DNA of 47,184 bases from Nocardioides sp. AX2bis (GCF_902506435.1 NZ_LR733215.1:1457285-1504468), one strand, 5' to 3'. Counted from the first letter of the stretch, positions 17,408-25,402 are shown. Program-made: numbers and translations. Notes: generated by a model not told the origin, from the sequence alone.

Positions 17408-17698
17408 ATGAGAATCCCGACGTTGGAGGGGCGCCTGAGCGTCTCGATCCCGGAGGCAGCCCTCCTCCTTGGGCTCAGCCGCAACTCTGCCTACGCCGCG
17501 GCCGAGCGTGGCGACTTGCCCACGATCCGCCTCGGCCGCCGCATCCTGGTGCCGGTTGGTCCTCTCCAAGCGCTGGTCGCGGCGGCGTCCACGCCGACGT
17601 CCTTGAGCACCGGCACCAGCACCAGCACCAGCACCAGCACCGACACCGACACCGACACCGCCGAGGGTGCGGGATCGGGTCGCGAGGGTGCAGCGTGA
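17408..17698 (+). CDS. Excisionase-like MerR/AlpA-type HTH protein
   Basis: The 96-aa product has a small winged HTH (residues about 10-55: VSIPEAALLLGLSRNSAYAAAERGDLPTIRLGRRILVP). This is the arrangement of excisionase-family proteins that bend DNA for excision or regulate it. The C-terminal third is a low-complexity Thr/Ser/Asp tail encoded by hexamer repeats. ATG 17408 has GAGAGGAAG upstream. Its stop overlaps the GTG of the replication-like gene by 4 nt. Confidence 0.75.
   Translation: MRIPTLEGRLSVSIPEAALLLGLSRNSAYAAAERGDLPTIRLGRRILVPVGPLQALVAAASTPTSLSTGTSTSTSTSTDTDTDTAEGAGSGREGAA
17605..17658 (+). repeat. Nine tandem hexamers inside the excisionase gene
   Basis: Nine 6-bp units (AGCACC, GGCACC, AGCACC four times, GACACC three times) encode an alternating (Ser/Gly)-Thr then Asp-Thr tail. 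Unit number changes by slippage would keep the frame and only alter tail length. Confidence 0.9.
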
Positions 17699-19407
17699 CC
17701 GACATGGGGCCACACCCGGATGTGCTGGCGCGGCTCAACACCCCCTTGGACCTCCAGCGCGCCTTCTTCGACGCGATCAGTGCCCAGGGGAGCGACCTCC
17801 TCGTCATCGACGAGGCCAACAGCGCGACTCGAGCTGCGTGGGGTGACGTCCCGCCCGGTCGGCCCTACGCGGCGTTCCTTGCCGCCCGAGGGAAGTTCAG
17901 GACCATCGCCCTGGACTTTGATGCCTCCAAGGTGGGGACGGCTGCTTCCGTCGAGGATGCGAAGTACGCGGCCGCGGTCATCCGTCTCGGCGGCATCGAC
18001 CCGGTGGTCTGCCACAGTGGGTCGCTGGGTGGGCGACATGTCATCTTCACGGTCCAGTGGCCAGGGATCAGCGCACGCCGGGCCCAGGACCTCGTTGACC
18101 GGTTCGCGGGCCTGGGTCTGGTCTCTCTGGACAAGTCCAACCTCCGCAACGGGAGCACCGGGGCGATCAGGCCGCCCTGGTCGCCTCACCGGTCGGGTGC
18201 GGGGATGTCGGAGCCCGAGGGTGACCCGCATCTTGCGCTGACCAAGCTTGTGGTGGGGCACCCGCCGGAGGCCGTCTCGATACTGGTGGACGTGATCGCT
18301 GGGGCGGGCACGCGCCGACCCCGGTTGAAGCCGCCGCCCGAGACCGCTGGAGCTCGTCGCAGCGACTCCGACGATCGGTCAAGTACGTTGCAGGGCCTGG
18401 CGCTGCGGGTCCGCAACGGCGGTGGGACGCTGGCGACCCTGACTCGACTGCTTGACTCCCTGGAGCCCGCAGACCCGGTGCGCCAGCACCTCGCGGAGAA
18501 GGGCGGGGACACCCATGCCCGGGTCGCCCGCGCCTGGCACAAGGCGGTTGCCCACTACGACAAGAACCCTCCCAGGTCGGCCGCGCATGTTCCCGACCAC
18601 GAGGTTCTCGACGACTGGCGCGCCGCTGAGGTGGGCCGGCTCGGGGGTTCGGCGGCGCGGGTGGCCCTGGCCCTACTCCAGGAGGCGGAGCTCCAGCGGC
18701 GTTGCCTGGTCGGCATGTCAGTTCGCCACGCCGCGGAGCGCGCGGGGATGAGCAGGAGCGCCGCGGCACGCGCGCTCTCCGACTTGGTGGAATGGCACTG
18801 CCTGGAAGTTGCGGGAACCGCCGAGGGCACCCGCGCGGCCAGATACCGGCTCCAGCCGACCGCGCACTGGTCACTGCCCACCCACGGGACAGTCGGCATC
18901 TCCCTCTACGAGGGGGGCGTGTGGAAGCCGACTGTCCCACCAGTGAACAGCGCGCTGGCGCTGGCCGATACTCCGGGTGCCGAGGTCTGGGGTCATGGAG
19001 GCCTGGGCGAACCGCGCCGCAAGGTCTACCGGGTGCTGGCCGCCGCAGCCCTGGCCGGCGGCGAGGGGGTCGACGTGTTGACCCTTGCCGCCGAGGTGGG
19101 TCGATCGGACTCAACCGTGCGGCGACACCTTCGCGCGCTGTCCGAGGTCGGTCTGGCCCGGCGCACGTCGCCAGGGCTCTGGGTCGCCGAGGCGCGGGAC
19201 GCCATGGACCTAGCCTTCGACCTCGGCGTGGCCGGCGCAAGTAGCCGCCGGGCCGCGGCCCACCGCCTTGAGCGCCGCGATCACATGACGAGGGTGATCG
19301 CGGCCAGGTTCAAGGAACGCGGAATCGAACCCGTGATGTCGCCTTTGGGTGCGTTGGCTCAGCAACTCGCCCTCGGTGAGGACGTTGACGTCCTGCAGAC
19401 CACTTGA
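17695..19407 (+). CDS. Replication/primase-like protein of the element
   Basis: The 570-aa product has an N-terminal region resembling archaeo-eukaryotic primase (PrimPol) folds: TIALDFDASK, an acidic metal-site candidate, and VVCHSGSLGGRHVIFTVQW, similar to the SxH strand. The C-terminal half contains two winged-HTH segments (SVRHAAERAGMSRSAAARALSDLV and TLAAEVGRSDSTVRRHLRALSEVGL). This layout fits replication initiators of actinobacterial integrative elements, but no helicase domain is present. GTG 17695 overlaps the excisionase stop. Ten 19-bp repeats lie 680 nt downstream. Alternative: a large DNA-binding regulator. Confidence 0.6.
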   Translation: MTDMGPHPDVLARLNTPLDLQRAFFDAISAQGSDLLVIDEANSATRAAWGDVPPGRPYAAFLAARGKFRTIALDFDASKVGTAASVEDAKYAAAVIRLGGIDPVVCHSGSLGGRHVIFTVQWPGISARRAQDLVDRFAGLGLVSLDKSNLRNGSTGAIRPPWSPHRSGAGMSEPEGDPHLALTKLVVGHPPEAVSILVDVIAGAGTRRPRLKPPPETAGARRSDSDDRSSTLQGLALRVRNGGGTLATLTRLLDSLEPADPVRQHLAEKGGDTHARVARAWHKAVAHYDKNPPRSAAHVPDHEVLDDWRAAEVGRLGGSAARVALALLQEAELQRRCLVGMSVRHAAERAGMSRSAAARALSDLVEWHCLEVAGTAEGTRAARYRLQPTAHWSLPTHGTVGISLYEGGVWKPTVPPVNSALALADTPGAEVWGHGGLGEPRRKVYRVLAAAALAGGEGVDVLTLAAEVGRSDSTVRRHLRALSEVGLARRTSPGLWVAEARDAMDLAFDLGVAGASSRRAAAHRLERRDHMTRVIAARFKERGIEPVMSPLGALAQQLALGEDVDVLQTT

Positions 19408-20083
19408 TGACGGCATAGTTTCGGGAGTTTCGGGAGCCTTCCACGCGCGCGCCCGCGTGCACGCACTCTGCACGCACATGGCCTAAAAGCCCAGGTCAGA
19501 GCCAGGCCTCTTGATTGTGGGACAAGAGGCAAAATCTCGGTGGCGGCGCTCCGTCGCTGCGGGTGCGCTCATCGCGCCCCTGAGTGGTTGGGTGGAGTTG
19601 TGCAGTCGACCCCCGGCGCCATCGGCCCGCGCAGGTCCGGTGGCTGAGGTTGCCGATCGCCCACGATCGCCGGCTTGGACCGGCCCGGTCCGGTGCCGGG
19701 CCGGATGCCCGCGATCGCGCACCCGGTTCAATGGTGAGCGGACCACGTGAGTGAACCGGTTGCAGGAAGACTGCCTGCCCCCACGCGTGTGTTCGCCCTG
19801 CAGGCGATGTTCGACGGGATGGATGCGCGTCAAGCTGGCGCCCCCCTGGGCGCATGCCCGTACAGCGCGAGCAAGGGTCGGCTGCAGGAGTGGGGCCAGT
19901 ACTGGTGGGTCCGGGGATGGTGGCGCCCGCGCGCTGGGGCCTGAAGCACACGGACCTCAGGGCAGCCCCCCTTGGCCACTTCGTCGCCGAGGTGGGGGGT
20001 GGGTCGATGCCATCCCATTTTTTCCCGCGTTGGGTGATTTAAGCCTGACGCTCGCGTCGAAGGTGCCCCACCGCGCACGGGCA
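19408..20083. other. Gap without a supported gene
   Basis: Just after the replication-like gene there are short direct repeats (TTTCGGGAG twice at 19418-19435, TGCACGCAC twice at 19457-19479). The rest carries open frames on both strands that lack ribosome sites and family features. It precedes the 19-bp repeat array and could be part of an origin region or decayed element sequence. Confidence 0.45.
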
Positions 20084-20273
20084 CTCCGGCTCCGCCGAGG
20101 CCCTCCGGCTCCGCCCAGGCCCTCCGGCTCCGCCCAGGCCCTCCGGCTCCGCCCAAGCCCTCCGGCTCCGCCCAGGCCCTCCGGCTCCGCCCAGGCCCTC
20201 CGGCTCCGCCCAGGCCCTCCGGCTCCGCCCAGGCCCTCCGGCTCCGCCCAAGCCCTCCGGCTCCGCCCAGGCC
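20084..20273. repeat. Ten tandem 19-bp repeats
   Basis: Ten head-to-tail copies of CTCCGGCTCCGCCCAGGCC run without spacers. The first copy has GCCGAGG in place of GCCCAGG, and two copies have CCCAAGC. The unit length is in the range of replication iterons, and the array sits in an element that carries a replication-like protein. It could equally be a GC-rich minisatellite. There are no spacers, so it is not CRISPR. The long open frames through it are artefacts of a 57-nt period. Confidence 0.9.
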
Positions 20274-20345
20274 CACCGAGACGCACCCTCAGTGGTGCTG
20301 CTGTGCCAGGTCATCCCGACGCCTGAGTCTAAGGTGCTCGGCGCG

Positions 20346-20351
20346 TAGCGT
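20346..20351 (+). promoter_or_regulatory. -10 box before the first cargo gene
   Basis: TAGCGT ends 8 nt before GTG 20360, matching a leaderless promoter. A second box, TAAGGT (20330-20335), lies further upstream; the same hexamer precedes the next gene. Confidence 0.4.
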
Positions 20352-20359
20352 CGTGGCCC

Positions 20360-21286
20360 GTGACTGACGCCAAGGACTGGCCCACCCGACTCAATGCGTC
20401 GTTCTACGACCAGGACCCGACGGCGTACTTCCGGGACCGCATGAGTCTGCTCGCGTTGCGGGCCACCCGAGGGCCAGACCTCACCGACCTCATGGGTTTC
20501 CGCTGGGGCAGCCTGCTGGTCGGGAGGGACCCCGCCCAGCGGTCGCCAGAGGAGGAGGCCGAAAGGACCACCCGCTTCGTTGTCGCGGAGTCGCAGGTGC
20601 TCCTGCACCACGCGGCCGAGGCGGCGATCCGCACGTTCCTGGCCCACGCCAGCAACGCGGACACGCCTTGGTTGGCAATGTCGGCACTGCAGAACCACAG
20701 GGAGTTCCGCGACCGCGTGGCCGAGTTGGCCGCGCCCGCCGCCCCGGACTGGGTCCGCGAGGGGGCCGGCTGGGCGCTCCTCGGCCTGGCGCCAGCCGCG
20801 ATGGACACGGACGCCGAGGCGGTACTGGCCCCCTCCCTGCGCGTGCTGCAGGCGCTCGCCCAGCGGGTGAACGGCGACGCGAACCTCTACAACTCCGCGA
20901 AGCATGGGATGACGCTGCTACCGGGCATCGAGTCGGTCGCCCTGGAGACGGAGGACGGACAACCACTCGTGTGCGCGGACGGCACCAGGGTCACGTACCT
21001 GGAGCGCTCCGCGACCTCCCGCGCCGAGTGGACCTGGTCGCAGACCACACGGTGGGTCAGTCCCCAGGGCGCCTTCTCCCTCACGCAACTCGCGGTGCTC
21101 CTCATCGAGGCCGTGTGGCGGGTCGCGAGGTGGCGCTACGTCGACGTGCCCCTCGGCCAAGTACGGCTCGTCGACGCGTCGCTCGTCGACACGGTGCTGT
21201 CCGAGTTCGCCGCCGCCGACACAGCACGGCTGAGCCTGCGGATCGGGACACAGCCGCGGCCGCCGAGGAAAAGCAACACCGGGTGA
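20360..21286 (+). CDS. Unknown cargo protein with YNSAKHG motif
   Basis: I do not recognise this 308-aa protein. It is soluble, mostly helical in composition, with HHAAEAAIRTFLAH at residues 83-96 and NLYNSAKHGM at 175-184. The N-x2-N-x2-KHG arrangement resembles the helix motif seen in HEPN-like uncharacterised families, but the RNx3-4H catalytic signature is absent. The C-terminal part (SLTQLAVLLIEAVWRVARWRYVDV) is amphipathic. GTG 20360 is supported by the nearby -10 box. It is followed by a membrane coiled-coil gene in the same direction and a HEPN gene facing it, suggesting a joint function, possibly in defence. Confidence 0.65.
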   Translation: MTDAKDWPTRLNASFYDQDPTAYFRDRMSLLALRATRGPDLTDLMGFRWGSLLVGRDPAQRSPEEEAERTTRFVVAESQVLLHHAAEAAIRTFLAHASNADTPWLAMSALQNHREFRDRVAELAAPAAPDWVREGAGWALLGLAPAAMDTDAEAVLAPSLRVLQALAQRVNGDANLYNSAKHGMTLLPGIESVALETEDGQPLVCADGTRVTYLERSATSRAEWTWSQTTRWVSPQGAFSLTQLAVLLIEAVWRVARWRYVDVPLGQVRLVDASLVDTVLSEFAAADTARLSLRIGTQPRPPRKSNTG

Positions 21287-21402
21287 GGACCCGCTCGGCA
21301 CCGGGCCAGGGTGAGTCGCCTACCACCGCGGGGAACCGCGCCGGGCGCCTCAGCAGCTGGTGTTGTCGGACCTGGCCACCAGGACCCAGCACCGATCGGG
21401 TC

Positions 21403-21408
21403 TAAGGT
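21403..21408 (+). promoter_or_regulatory. -10 box before the membrane coiled-coil gene
   Basis: TAAGGT ends 7 nt before GTG 21416, consistent with a leaderless transcript. It implies that this gene has its own promoter although it follows the previous gene by only 129 nt. Confidence 0.45.
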
Positions 21409-21415
21409 CTCGGCC

Positions 21416-22498
21416 GTGGAATCAACCGTCGTGATTCTCGCCTCGGCCGCGCAGCGGCTCAATCAGTGGTGGCGCCGCTCCGGGTGGGGGCCGCGGACGG
21501 TGACGCTGCTCGGGCTGACGGGCGTCGTTCTCGTCGGCCTGTCCCTCCTGCCCGGGCCGAGGCCGGACGCCTTCTGGCTGCGCGACTTCCTCCTCACGGT
21601 GGGGTCGTCGCTAGCCCTCTTCGCACCCTTCTACCTGATCACCAGGTCACTCGACCGCCACCTCGACCAGGTGGCCGCGGGGGCGACCGAGCAGGTCGAG
21701 GGCGTGCGGGCCGAGGCGGCGCAGCGCGTCGAGGAGGTCCGACGGGAGGCGGCCAGCAACAAGAGCGCCTTGTCGGGAGAGGTGGACGCGCTGCGCGCCG
21801 ACGTCGACCGCCGGCTCGCCGAGACCGCCGACAGGGTCACCGCGACCCTGAAGGCCGGGGCCCAGGCCGACCGGGCGGCGTTCGACTCGCTGCGCACCGA
21901 CGCCCCCACCCGGGAGGCAGTCTGGGAGGCGCTGGAGCGCGCCCAGCGGCTCACGCTGACGGTCGCCCGCCGGCCGCCCCGCGTCAACGTCAGCCGGCTC
22001 TCGCGCGTCTACGTCGCGTTCGCGATCGACACCGGCGACCTCAGCGACGAGCCGCTGGAACTGCGCGTCGAGGGCGTCGGCGGGGCCACAGAGGACTGGG
22101 TGCCGTGGCCGGTGGACCGCGAGGCCCACGACGTGCTAGTCGAGGTCGGCCGCGCGCTGTACAAGCACACGGGCGAGACCCTGGACACCCGCGCGCTGCT
22201 CGCCGGGCTGGCCGACCTGCTTGACGCCGCCCTGTCGCACCCGGACCGGCGGCCCGCCATCGAGTTGTGTCCGCCGCAGTGGATGGTCTGCGACTGGGGG
22301 GTCGTGACCTACGGGGGCACGAGCACCCGCGGCGCCGACAGGGCAAAACTGCGCGCTTCGTCCACCATTCATAGCCACTTCGCCGGGAAGTCCTGGGTCG
22401 ACCAGGACTCGTGGGAGGACGCCTACGAGGTAGCCGCGGCGCTGTGGCCGACGACCGACCCTTGGGGCACCCCGATGGGTACAGAGCCCCCCTTCTGA
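21416..22498 (+). CDS. Two-TM coiled-coil protein of unknown function
   Basis: The 360-aa product has two transmembrane segments near residues 28-47 (TVTLLGLTGVVLVGLSLLPG) and 57-77 (DFLLTVGSSLALFAPFYLIT). A charged coiled coil of about 90 residues follows (HLDQVAAGATEQVEGVRAEA... to ATLKAGAQADRAAF). The globular C-terminal domain is unknown (RLSRVYVAFAIDTGDL, ELCPPQWMVCDWGVVTY). A membrane anchor with a coiled-coil stalk and cytoplasmic domain is common in sensing or abortive-infection proteins, but I cannot assign a family. GTG 21416 is chosen for its -10 box; an in-frame start 105 nt upstream precedes the promoter. Confidence 0.65.
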   Translation: MESTVVILASAAQRLNQWWRRSGWGPRTVTLLGLTGVVLVGLSLLPGPRPDAFWLRDFLLTVGSSLALFAPFYLITRSLDRHLDQVAAGATEQVEGVRAEAAQRVEEVRREAASNKSALSGEVDALRADVDRRLAETADRVTATLKAGAQADRAAFDSLRTDAPTREAVWEALERAQRLTLTVARRPPRVNVSRLSRVYVAFAIDTGDLSDEPLELRVEGVGGATEDWVPWPVDREAHDVLVEVGRALYKHTGETLDTRALLAGLADLLDAALSHPDRRPAIELCPPQWMVCDWGVVTYGGTSTRGADRAKLRASSTIHSHFAGKSWVDQDSWEDAYEVAAALWPTTDPWGTPMGTEPPF

Positions 22499-22736
22499 CG
22501 AGCTCCGCTGGGGGCCGGTTCGAGCGTTCTGCCACTCAGTGAGCTTGAACGCGGCACTGGGGCCGTCGGTGGTCATGCGTGTCTTGCCCGACACTGCCCG
22601 GCATGGACGGGGGCCGGAGCACGTGTGGGTGTCGTTCACGGGGGAGCAGGGAGTAGGCAGCGACCGGGTAGGGCAGTCACTTCGTGACCGCCACCGTGAC
22701 CGCCACCGTGCCCGGCACCGCCGCCCACCAGTGGGC
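22499..22736. other. Short gap with small GC repeats
   Basis: This convergent gap between two cargo genes holds short repeats (GTGACCGCCACC twice at 22685-22710). No clear gene or terminator stem was identified. Confidence 0.4.
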
Positions 22737-23267
22737 TCAAGCCTCGTGCCACGCCCCGTCCGTTGGTACCACCGCGGCCCACACCCCCGCCAAGTCAGCC
22801 TGCGCCTGGTCCGCCGCCCTCAACAACCACGCCAGGCCCTCAACCGAGTACGACTGAACCTGGGGCTTGCCCCGCTTCACCGTCGAGACCCACAACACCG
22901 GATCGTCCAGCCGCACCGGAGCCAGGAAACCGTGAGCGAGGTCGTTCCGCAGACGGTAGAACCGTCGCAGCACCTCAATCAGGAACGGCCACCGACCGTC
23001 CAAGTCCCGCTCCTTGAGAAGATGGTCGAGGTGTCGCAGCCGGTCGTTAACTGACAGCCGCGACACCACCTCAGAGCTCAACCACAGACCTGCCGACGCG
23101 TCCCGGGCGTACGCGTCCGCTAGGACCTCGTCCAGGGCCATCTCGATCCTGGTCGCCCGCTCCAGGACTCGGGCCCGCATCCGGTGCGTAGTCGTAGTCG
23201 CCGGCTCCGGTCCCAGCATCTGTTCGAACATCGCCTCGGCGCCACCCTGGGGGTCGTCAGTACTCAC
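22737..23267 (-). CDS. HEPN-domain protein, putative RNase
   Basis: The 176-aa all-helical product carries R-L-R-N-D-L-A-H-G near residues 105-113, with R107 and H112 forming the R-x4-H active site of HEPN RNases. Such proteins act as toxins or as effectors in abortive infection and toxin-antitoxin systems, cutting RNA. No MNT nucleotidyltransferase antitoxin is adjacent; the facing genes at 20360 and 21416 are the nearest partners. GTG 23267 lies 6 nt after a TAGTGT -10 box (minus strand, 23279-23274), so the transcript is probably leaderless. Confidence 0.75.
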   Translation of the reverse strand: MSTDDPQGGAEAMFEQMLGPEPATTTTHRMRARVLERATRIEMALDEVLADAYARDASAGLWLSSEVVSRLSVNDRLRHLDHLLKERDLDGRWPFLIEVLRRFYRLRNDLAHGFLAPVRLDDPVLWVSTVKRGKPQVQSYSVEGLAWLLRAADQAQADLAGVWAAVVPTDGAWHEA

Positions 23268-23273
23268 GCCGGG

Positions 23274-23279
23274 ACACTA
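23274..23279 (-). promoter_or_regulatory. -10 box of the HEPN gene
   Basis: On the minus strand TAGTGT precedes GTG 23267 by 6 nt, the leaderless spacing also seen for the other cargo genes. Confidence 0.4.
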
Positions 23280-23363
23280 CGGGCGCTCGCAGGCGACACA
23301 CCGGATGAACTGACATTCACGCGGCAGTCTCCGCAGCCACACCGTGGCACCAGCACCGACGAG

Positions 23364-23447
23364 ATGGAGCCGGAGGCCGATGGACTTGAGAACCCGTGGG
23401 ACGACCTCTGGTTCTACTCCAACCCGGTCTTCGTCAACGTCCGCTGA
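23364..23447 (+). pseudogene. C-terminal scrap of a chromosomal gene
   Basis: The last 27 codons (MEPEADGLENPWDDLWF, then YSNPVFVNVR) before a stop look like the C-terminal strand of PHP-type metallophosphoesterases, where a W-x-Y-SNP-V-x-V ending is common. They are followed by a strong terminator 14 nt later. Upstream the frame runs into the HEPN promoter region and loses any family character. I infer that element insertion or deletion removed the rest of the gene. Confidence 0.4.
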
Positions 23448-23460
23448 CCCTGCAGGCGGC

Positions 23461-23485
23461 GCCCCCGGCCCACCAGGCCGGGGGC
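23461..23485. terminator. Perfect 10-bp hairpin terminator
   Basis: GCCCCCGGCC and GGCCGGGGGC pair perfectly around CACCA. It lies between the rightward gene scrap ending at 23447 and the leftward operon ending at 23514, so it can stop transcription from both sides. Confidence 0.85.
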
Positions 23486-23513
23486 GTCTGCGACCTGGCG
23501 GACCCACACCGCC

Positions 23514-24848
23514 CTAGAGGCCGAACAGCAGGTACAACCCGGTGAACGTGTACAGCGTCATGGCGCCGAGCAACGGCAGCTGGCCGACGAGGTGACGCCG
23601 AGACGGGAGGAGCTGCAGCGACCGGTCGTGGGCGACGATCACGCCGAGGACGTGCCCGACCACGATGGCCAGCACCTTGATGGTCGCCAGCAGGGTCGGG
23701 TTCGTCGACAAGAAGTAGCTGACGCCCCAGCCGCTGGTGCCGAACAGGTCCGAGCCGTTGCTGAGGGGGTCACTGACCTGGACGAGGGTCTGCTGCCCGA
23801 CCTCGACGAACAGGGTCAGGTAGTGGGCGACCATGTACCCGACGATGACCGGCACGATGCTGGCGGCCAGCTGCCGGGGCATGTGACCTCGAGGTGTGCC
23901 GTCGCTCCCGGGCCCCGCCGCGGCGACGGAGACGAAGAAGGTCGTTCCCACCACGGCGCAGGCCGCCAGCAGCACCCCGGTGTCGAGGGCGGTGTTGTCA
24001 AGCATCGTCCGCTGGCTGAACCGGACCCACGGAACCGACTCCCGGAAGCTGTCGAAGGCGGTGGACCCGAGCAGCACCGCCACCACCGCGACCAGTCCTG
24101 CTTCTCCTCGTAACCCCGTCATATTGCGCAGCGGGCTCACCATGATCAGGGTGCCGTCTGCTCGCCGCCCCCAGACCGACAACCGGGCCACCAGGCTCGC
24201 GTACACCTCGAAAGGGTCCGCTCGGGCAAGCCAACGCTCGCCGAACACCGCCGCGCCGATCACGGTCACGGCCAAGTACAGGGCAAACCAGAGCCGCAGC
24301 GGTCCGAGGTAGGTGGCCTCGGGGTACACCAGCTCCAGCCACACGAAGGCGAACAGCCCGATCGCCGCTGGCCAGTAGCCCACCCAGGACGGCATGGTCG
24401 CGACGCCGCGGTCCGGGTCGCCGCCGGTCACGCGTACCAGGACGAGATGGATGGTCCGGGCCGGGCTGGCCAGGCGGACCACCGGACCGAGGAGGAGCGA
24501 GACGGGGACGATGCCGACCCACAGCCAGACATAGACCAGGCCGAACACCGGGTTGGTCAGGAGGTCCTCGCCCGCGGTGGCGGCCCAGGCTGCGAATCCC
24601 GCGACCGCCAGGCCGATGGCTCTGACGGCCGCGCGGAGGGCGGGGTGGTCGATCACGCCGGCCAGAGGTCGCGGCACGACTAGTCCGACCTCGTCGTCGG
24701 CGTAGCGGGCACGACGCCAGGCCAGCAGCAGGACCAGGAACGACACCGTCAGGGCGGCAGTGCCTCCGGCAACCGCGAACGATGCCGGGATGGGGAGGTC
24801 GGCTCCGCTGCCCAGGCCGTGGGCCGAGACGTCCACGGCCGCTCTCAT
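23514..24848 (-). CDS. Polytopic membrane protein of unknown function
   Basis: The 444-aa product has roughly ten to eleven hydrophobic segments, beginning with a non-cytoplasmic N-terminus (AHGLGSGADLPIPASFAVAGG) and ending YTFTGLYLLFGL. Relatives in actinobacteria are sometimes labelled fenitrothion hydrolase, a name I would not carry over because no hydrolase motif is visible. Conserved-looking polar spots include HYLTLFVEVGQQ and the loop after NPTLLATIKVL. ATG 24848 overlaps the stop of the lipoprotein gene, so the pair is coupled. The setting suggests a role in metal or redox handling at the membrane. Confidence 0.7.
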   Translation of the reverse strand: MRAAVDVSAHGLGSGADLPIPASFAVAGGTAALTVSFLVLLLAWRRARYADDEVGLVVPRPLAGVIDHPALRAAVRAIGLAVAGFAAWAATAGEDLLTNPVFGLVYVWLWVGIVPVSLLLGPVVRLASPARTIHLVLVRVTGGDPDRGVATMPSWVGYWPAAIGLFAFVWLELVYPEATYLGPLRLWFALYLAVTVIGAAVFGERWLARADPFEVYASLVARLSVWGRRADGTLIMVSPLRNMTGLRGEAGLVAVVAVLLGSTAFDSFRESVPWVRFSQRTMLDNTALDTGVLLAACAVVGTTFFVSVAAAGPGSDGTPRGHMPRQLAASIVPVIVGYMVAHYLTLFVEVGQQTLVQVSDPLSNGSDLFGTSGWGVSYFLSTNPTLLATIKVLAIVVGHVLGVIVAHDRSLQLLPSRRHLVGQLPLLGAMTLYTFTGLYLLFGL

Positions 24849-25306
24849 CAGCTCACCTCGAGGAGCGCGACCACGTCGCCGGTGTCGTCGTCCTCGACCT
24901 CGACGGACCCGGGGGTCTGGATGGTCAGCTCGAAGGAGGTCTCGCCGGGCTGGAAGGGGAAGTACTGCTCCGGCTTGGAGTGGACGCGCAGCTCACCCGC
25001 CCGGTCGGCCTCGACGCTCACCGACAGCGATTCGCCGACACCGACGCTGATCGCCTGCGCGTTCGGCGTGATGTCCGCACCGTCCACGACGACGGCGAGG
25101 TCGGCCGGGACGGGCTCGGCGGCCTGCGACCGGGACGGCTTGGCGGCCGGCGTGCCGGACGAGGTGGTTGAGGGGGTGGTCGAGGGAGTCGCCGCCCCGT
25201 CACCTGCCGGTGCTGCCGAATCTTCAGTGCCACATGCGGTGAGGGTGGTGATGAGGATCGCGACAAGGGTGGGGGCCAGGGCCTTGGGCGTGATGACGAC
25301 GCGCAT
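24848..25306 (-). CDS. Lipoprotein with small beta domain
   Basis: The 152-aa product has a lipoprotein signal (ALAPTLVAILITTLTAC, lipobox LTAC) and a Thr/Ser/Pro linker. A C-terminal domain follows (LRVHSKPEQYFPFQPGE, FELTIQTPGSVEVEDDD) that resembles cupredoxin-like folds without the copper Cys/His set. ATG 25306 has AAGGA 5 nt upstream; an ATG 6 nt earlier sits on that ribosome site. It is the first gene before the polytopic protein and may share the operator at 25386 with the divergent DsbA operon. Family knowledge would make it a substrate of Lnt, which is encoded nearby. Confidence 0.75.
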   Translation of the reverse strand: MRVVITPKALAPTLVAILITTLTACGTEDSAAPAGDGAATPSTTPSTTSSGTPAAKPSRSQAAEPVPADLAVVVDGADITPNAQAISVGVGESLSVSVEADRAGELRVHSKPEQYFPFQPGETSFELTIQTPGSVEVEDDDTGDVVALLEVS

Positions 25307-25385
25307 GGACATCCTTCTGAGGGTGTGGCAGGCAGTGCCGCGGCCCGCGGCGCGGGTGGGCCCAGATGGCTGTAGGGCGGTGACC

Positions 25386-25402
25386 TACGATGCTAGATAG
25401 TA
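25386..25402. promoter_or_regulatory. BlaI-type operator 1 (DsbA operon)
   Basis: TACGAT-GCTAG-ATAGTA is a near-perfect 6-5-6 dyad (5 of 6 arm positions), the same layout as the sites at 30338, 34653, 38854 and 41728. It ends 25 nt before the DsbA-like start and is 80 nt from the divergent lipoprotein start. Confidence 0.75.

Noticed and set aside
19480..19520. Right-hand att copy of element B
   Set aside because: CAGGTCAGAG resembles the sequence after the tRNA repeat, but the 48-nt core is absent, so it is probably chance similarity.
20084..20273. CRISPR array or repeat-protein gene
   Set aside because: Units are contiguous with no spacers. The apparent proteins arise because three 19-nt units make a 57-nt period open in several frames.
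23221..23230. LexA-like palindrome TGTTCGAACA
   Set aside because: LexA half-sites must be separated by 4 nt (GAAC-N4-GTTC); here GTTC precedes GAAC directly, and it lies inside the HEPN coding region.
23514..24848. Fenitrothion hydrolase
   Set aside because: Similar membrane proteins sometimes carry that name, but no hydrolase motif is visible and the context is metal/redox handling.
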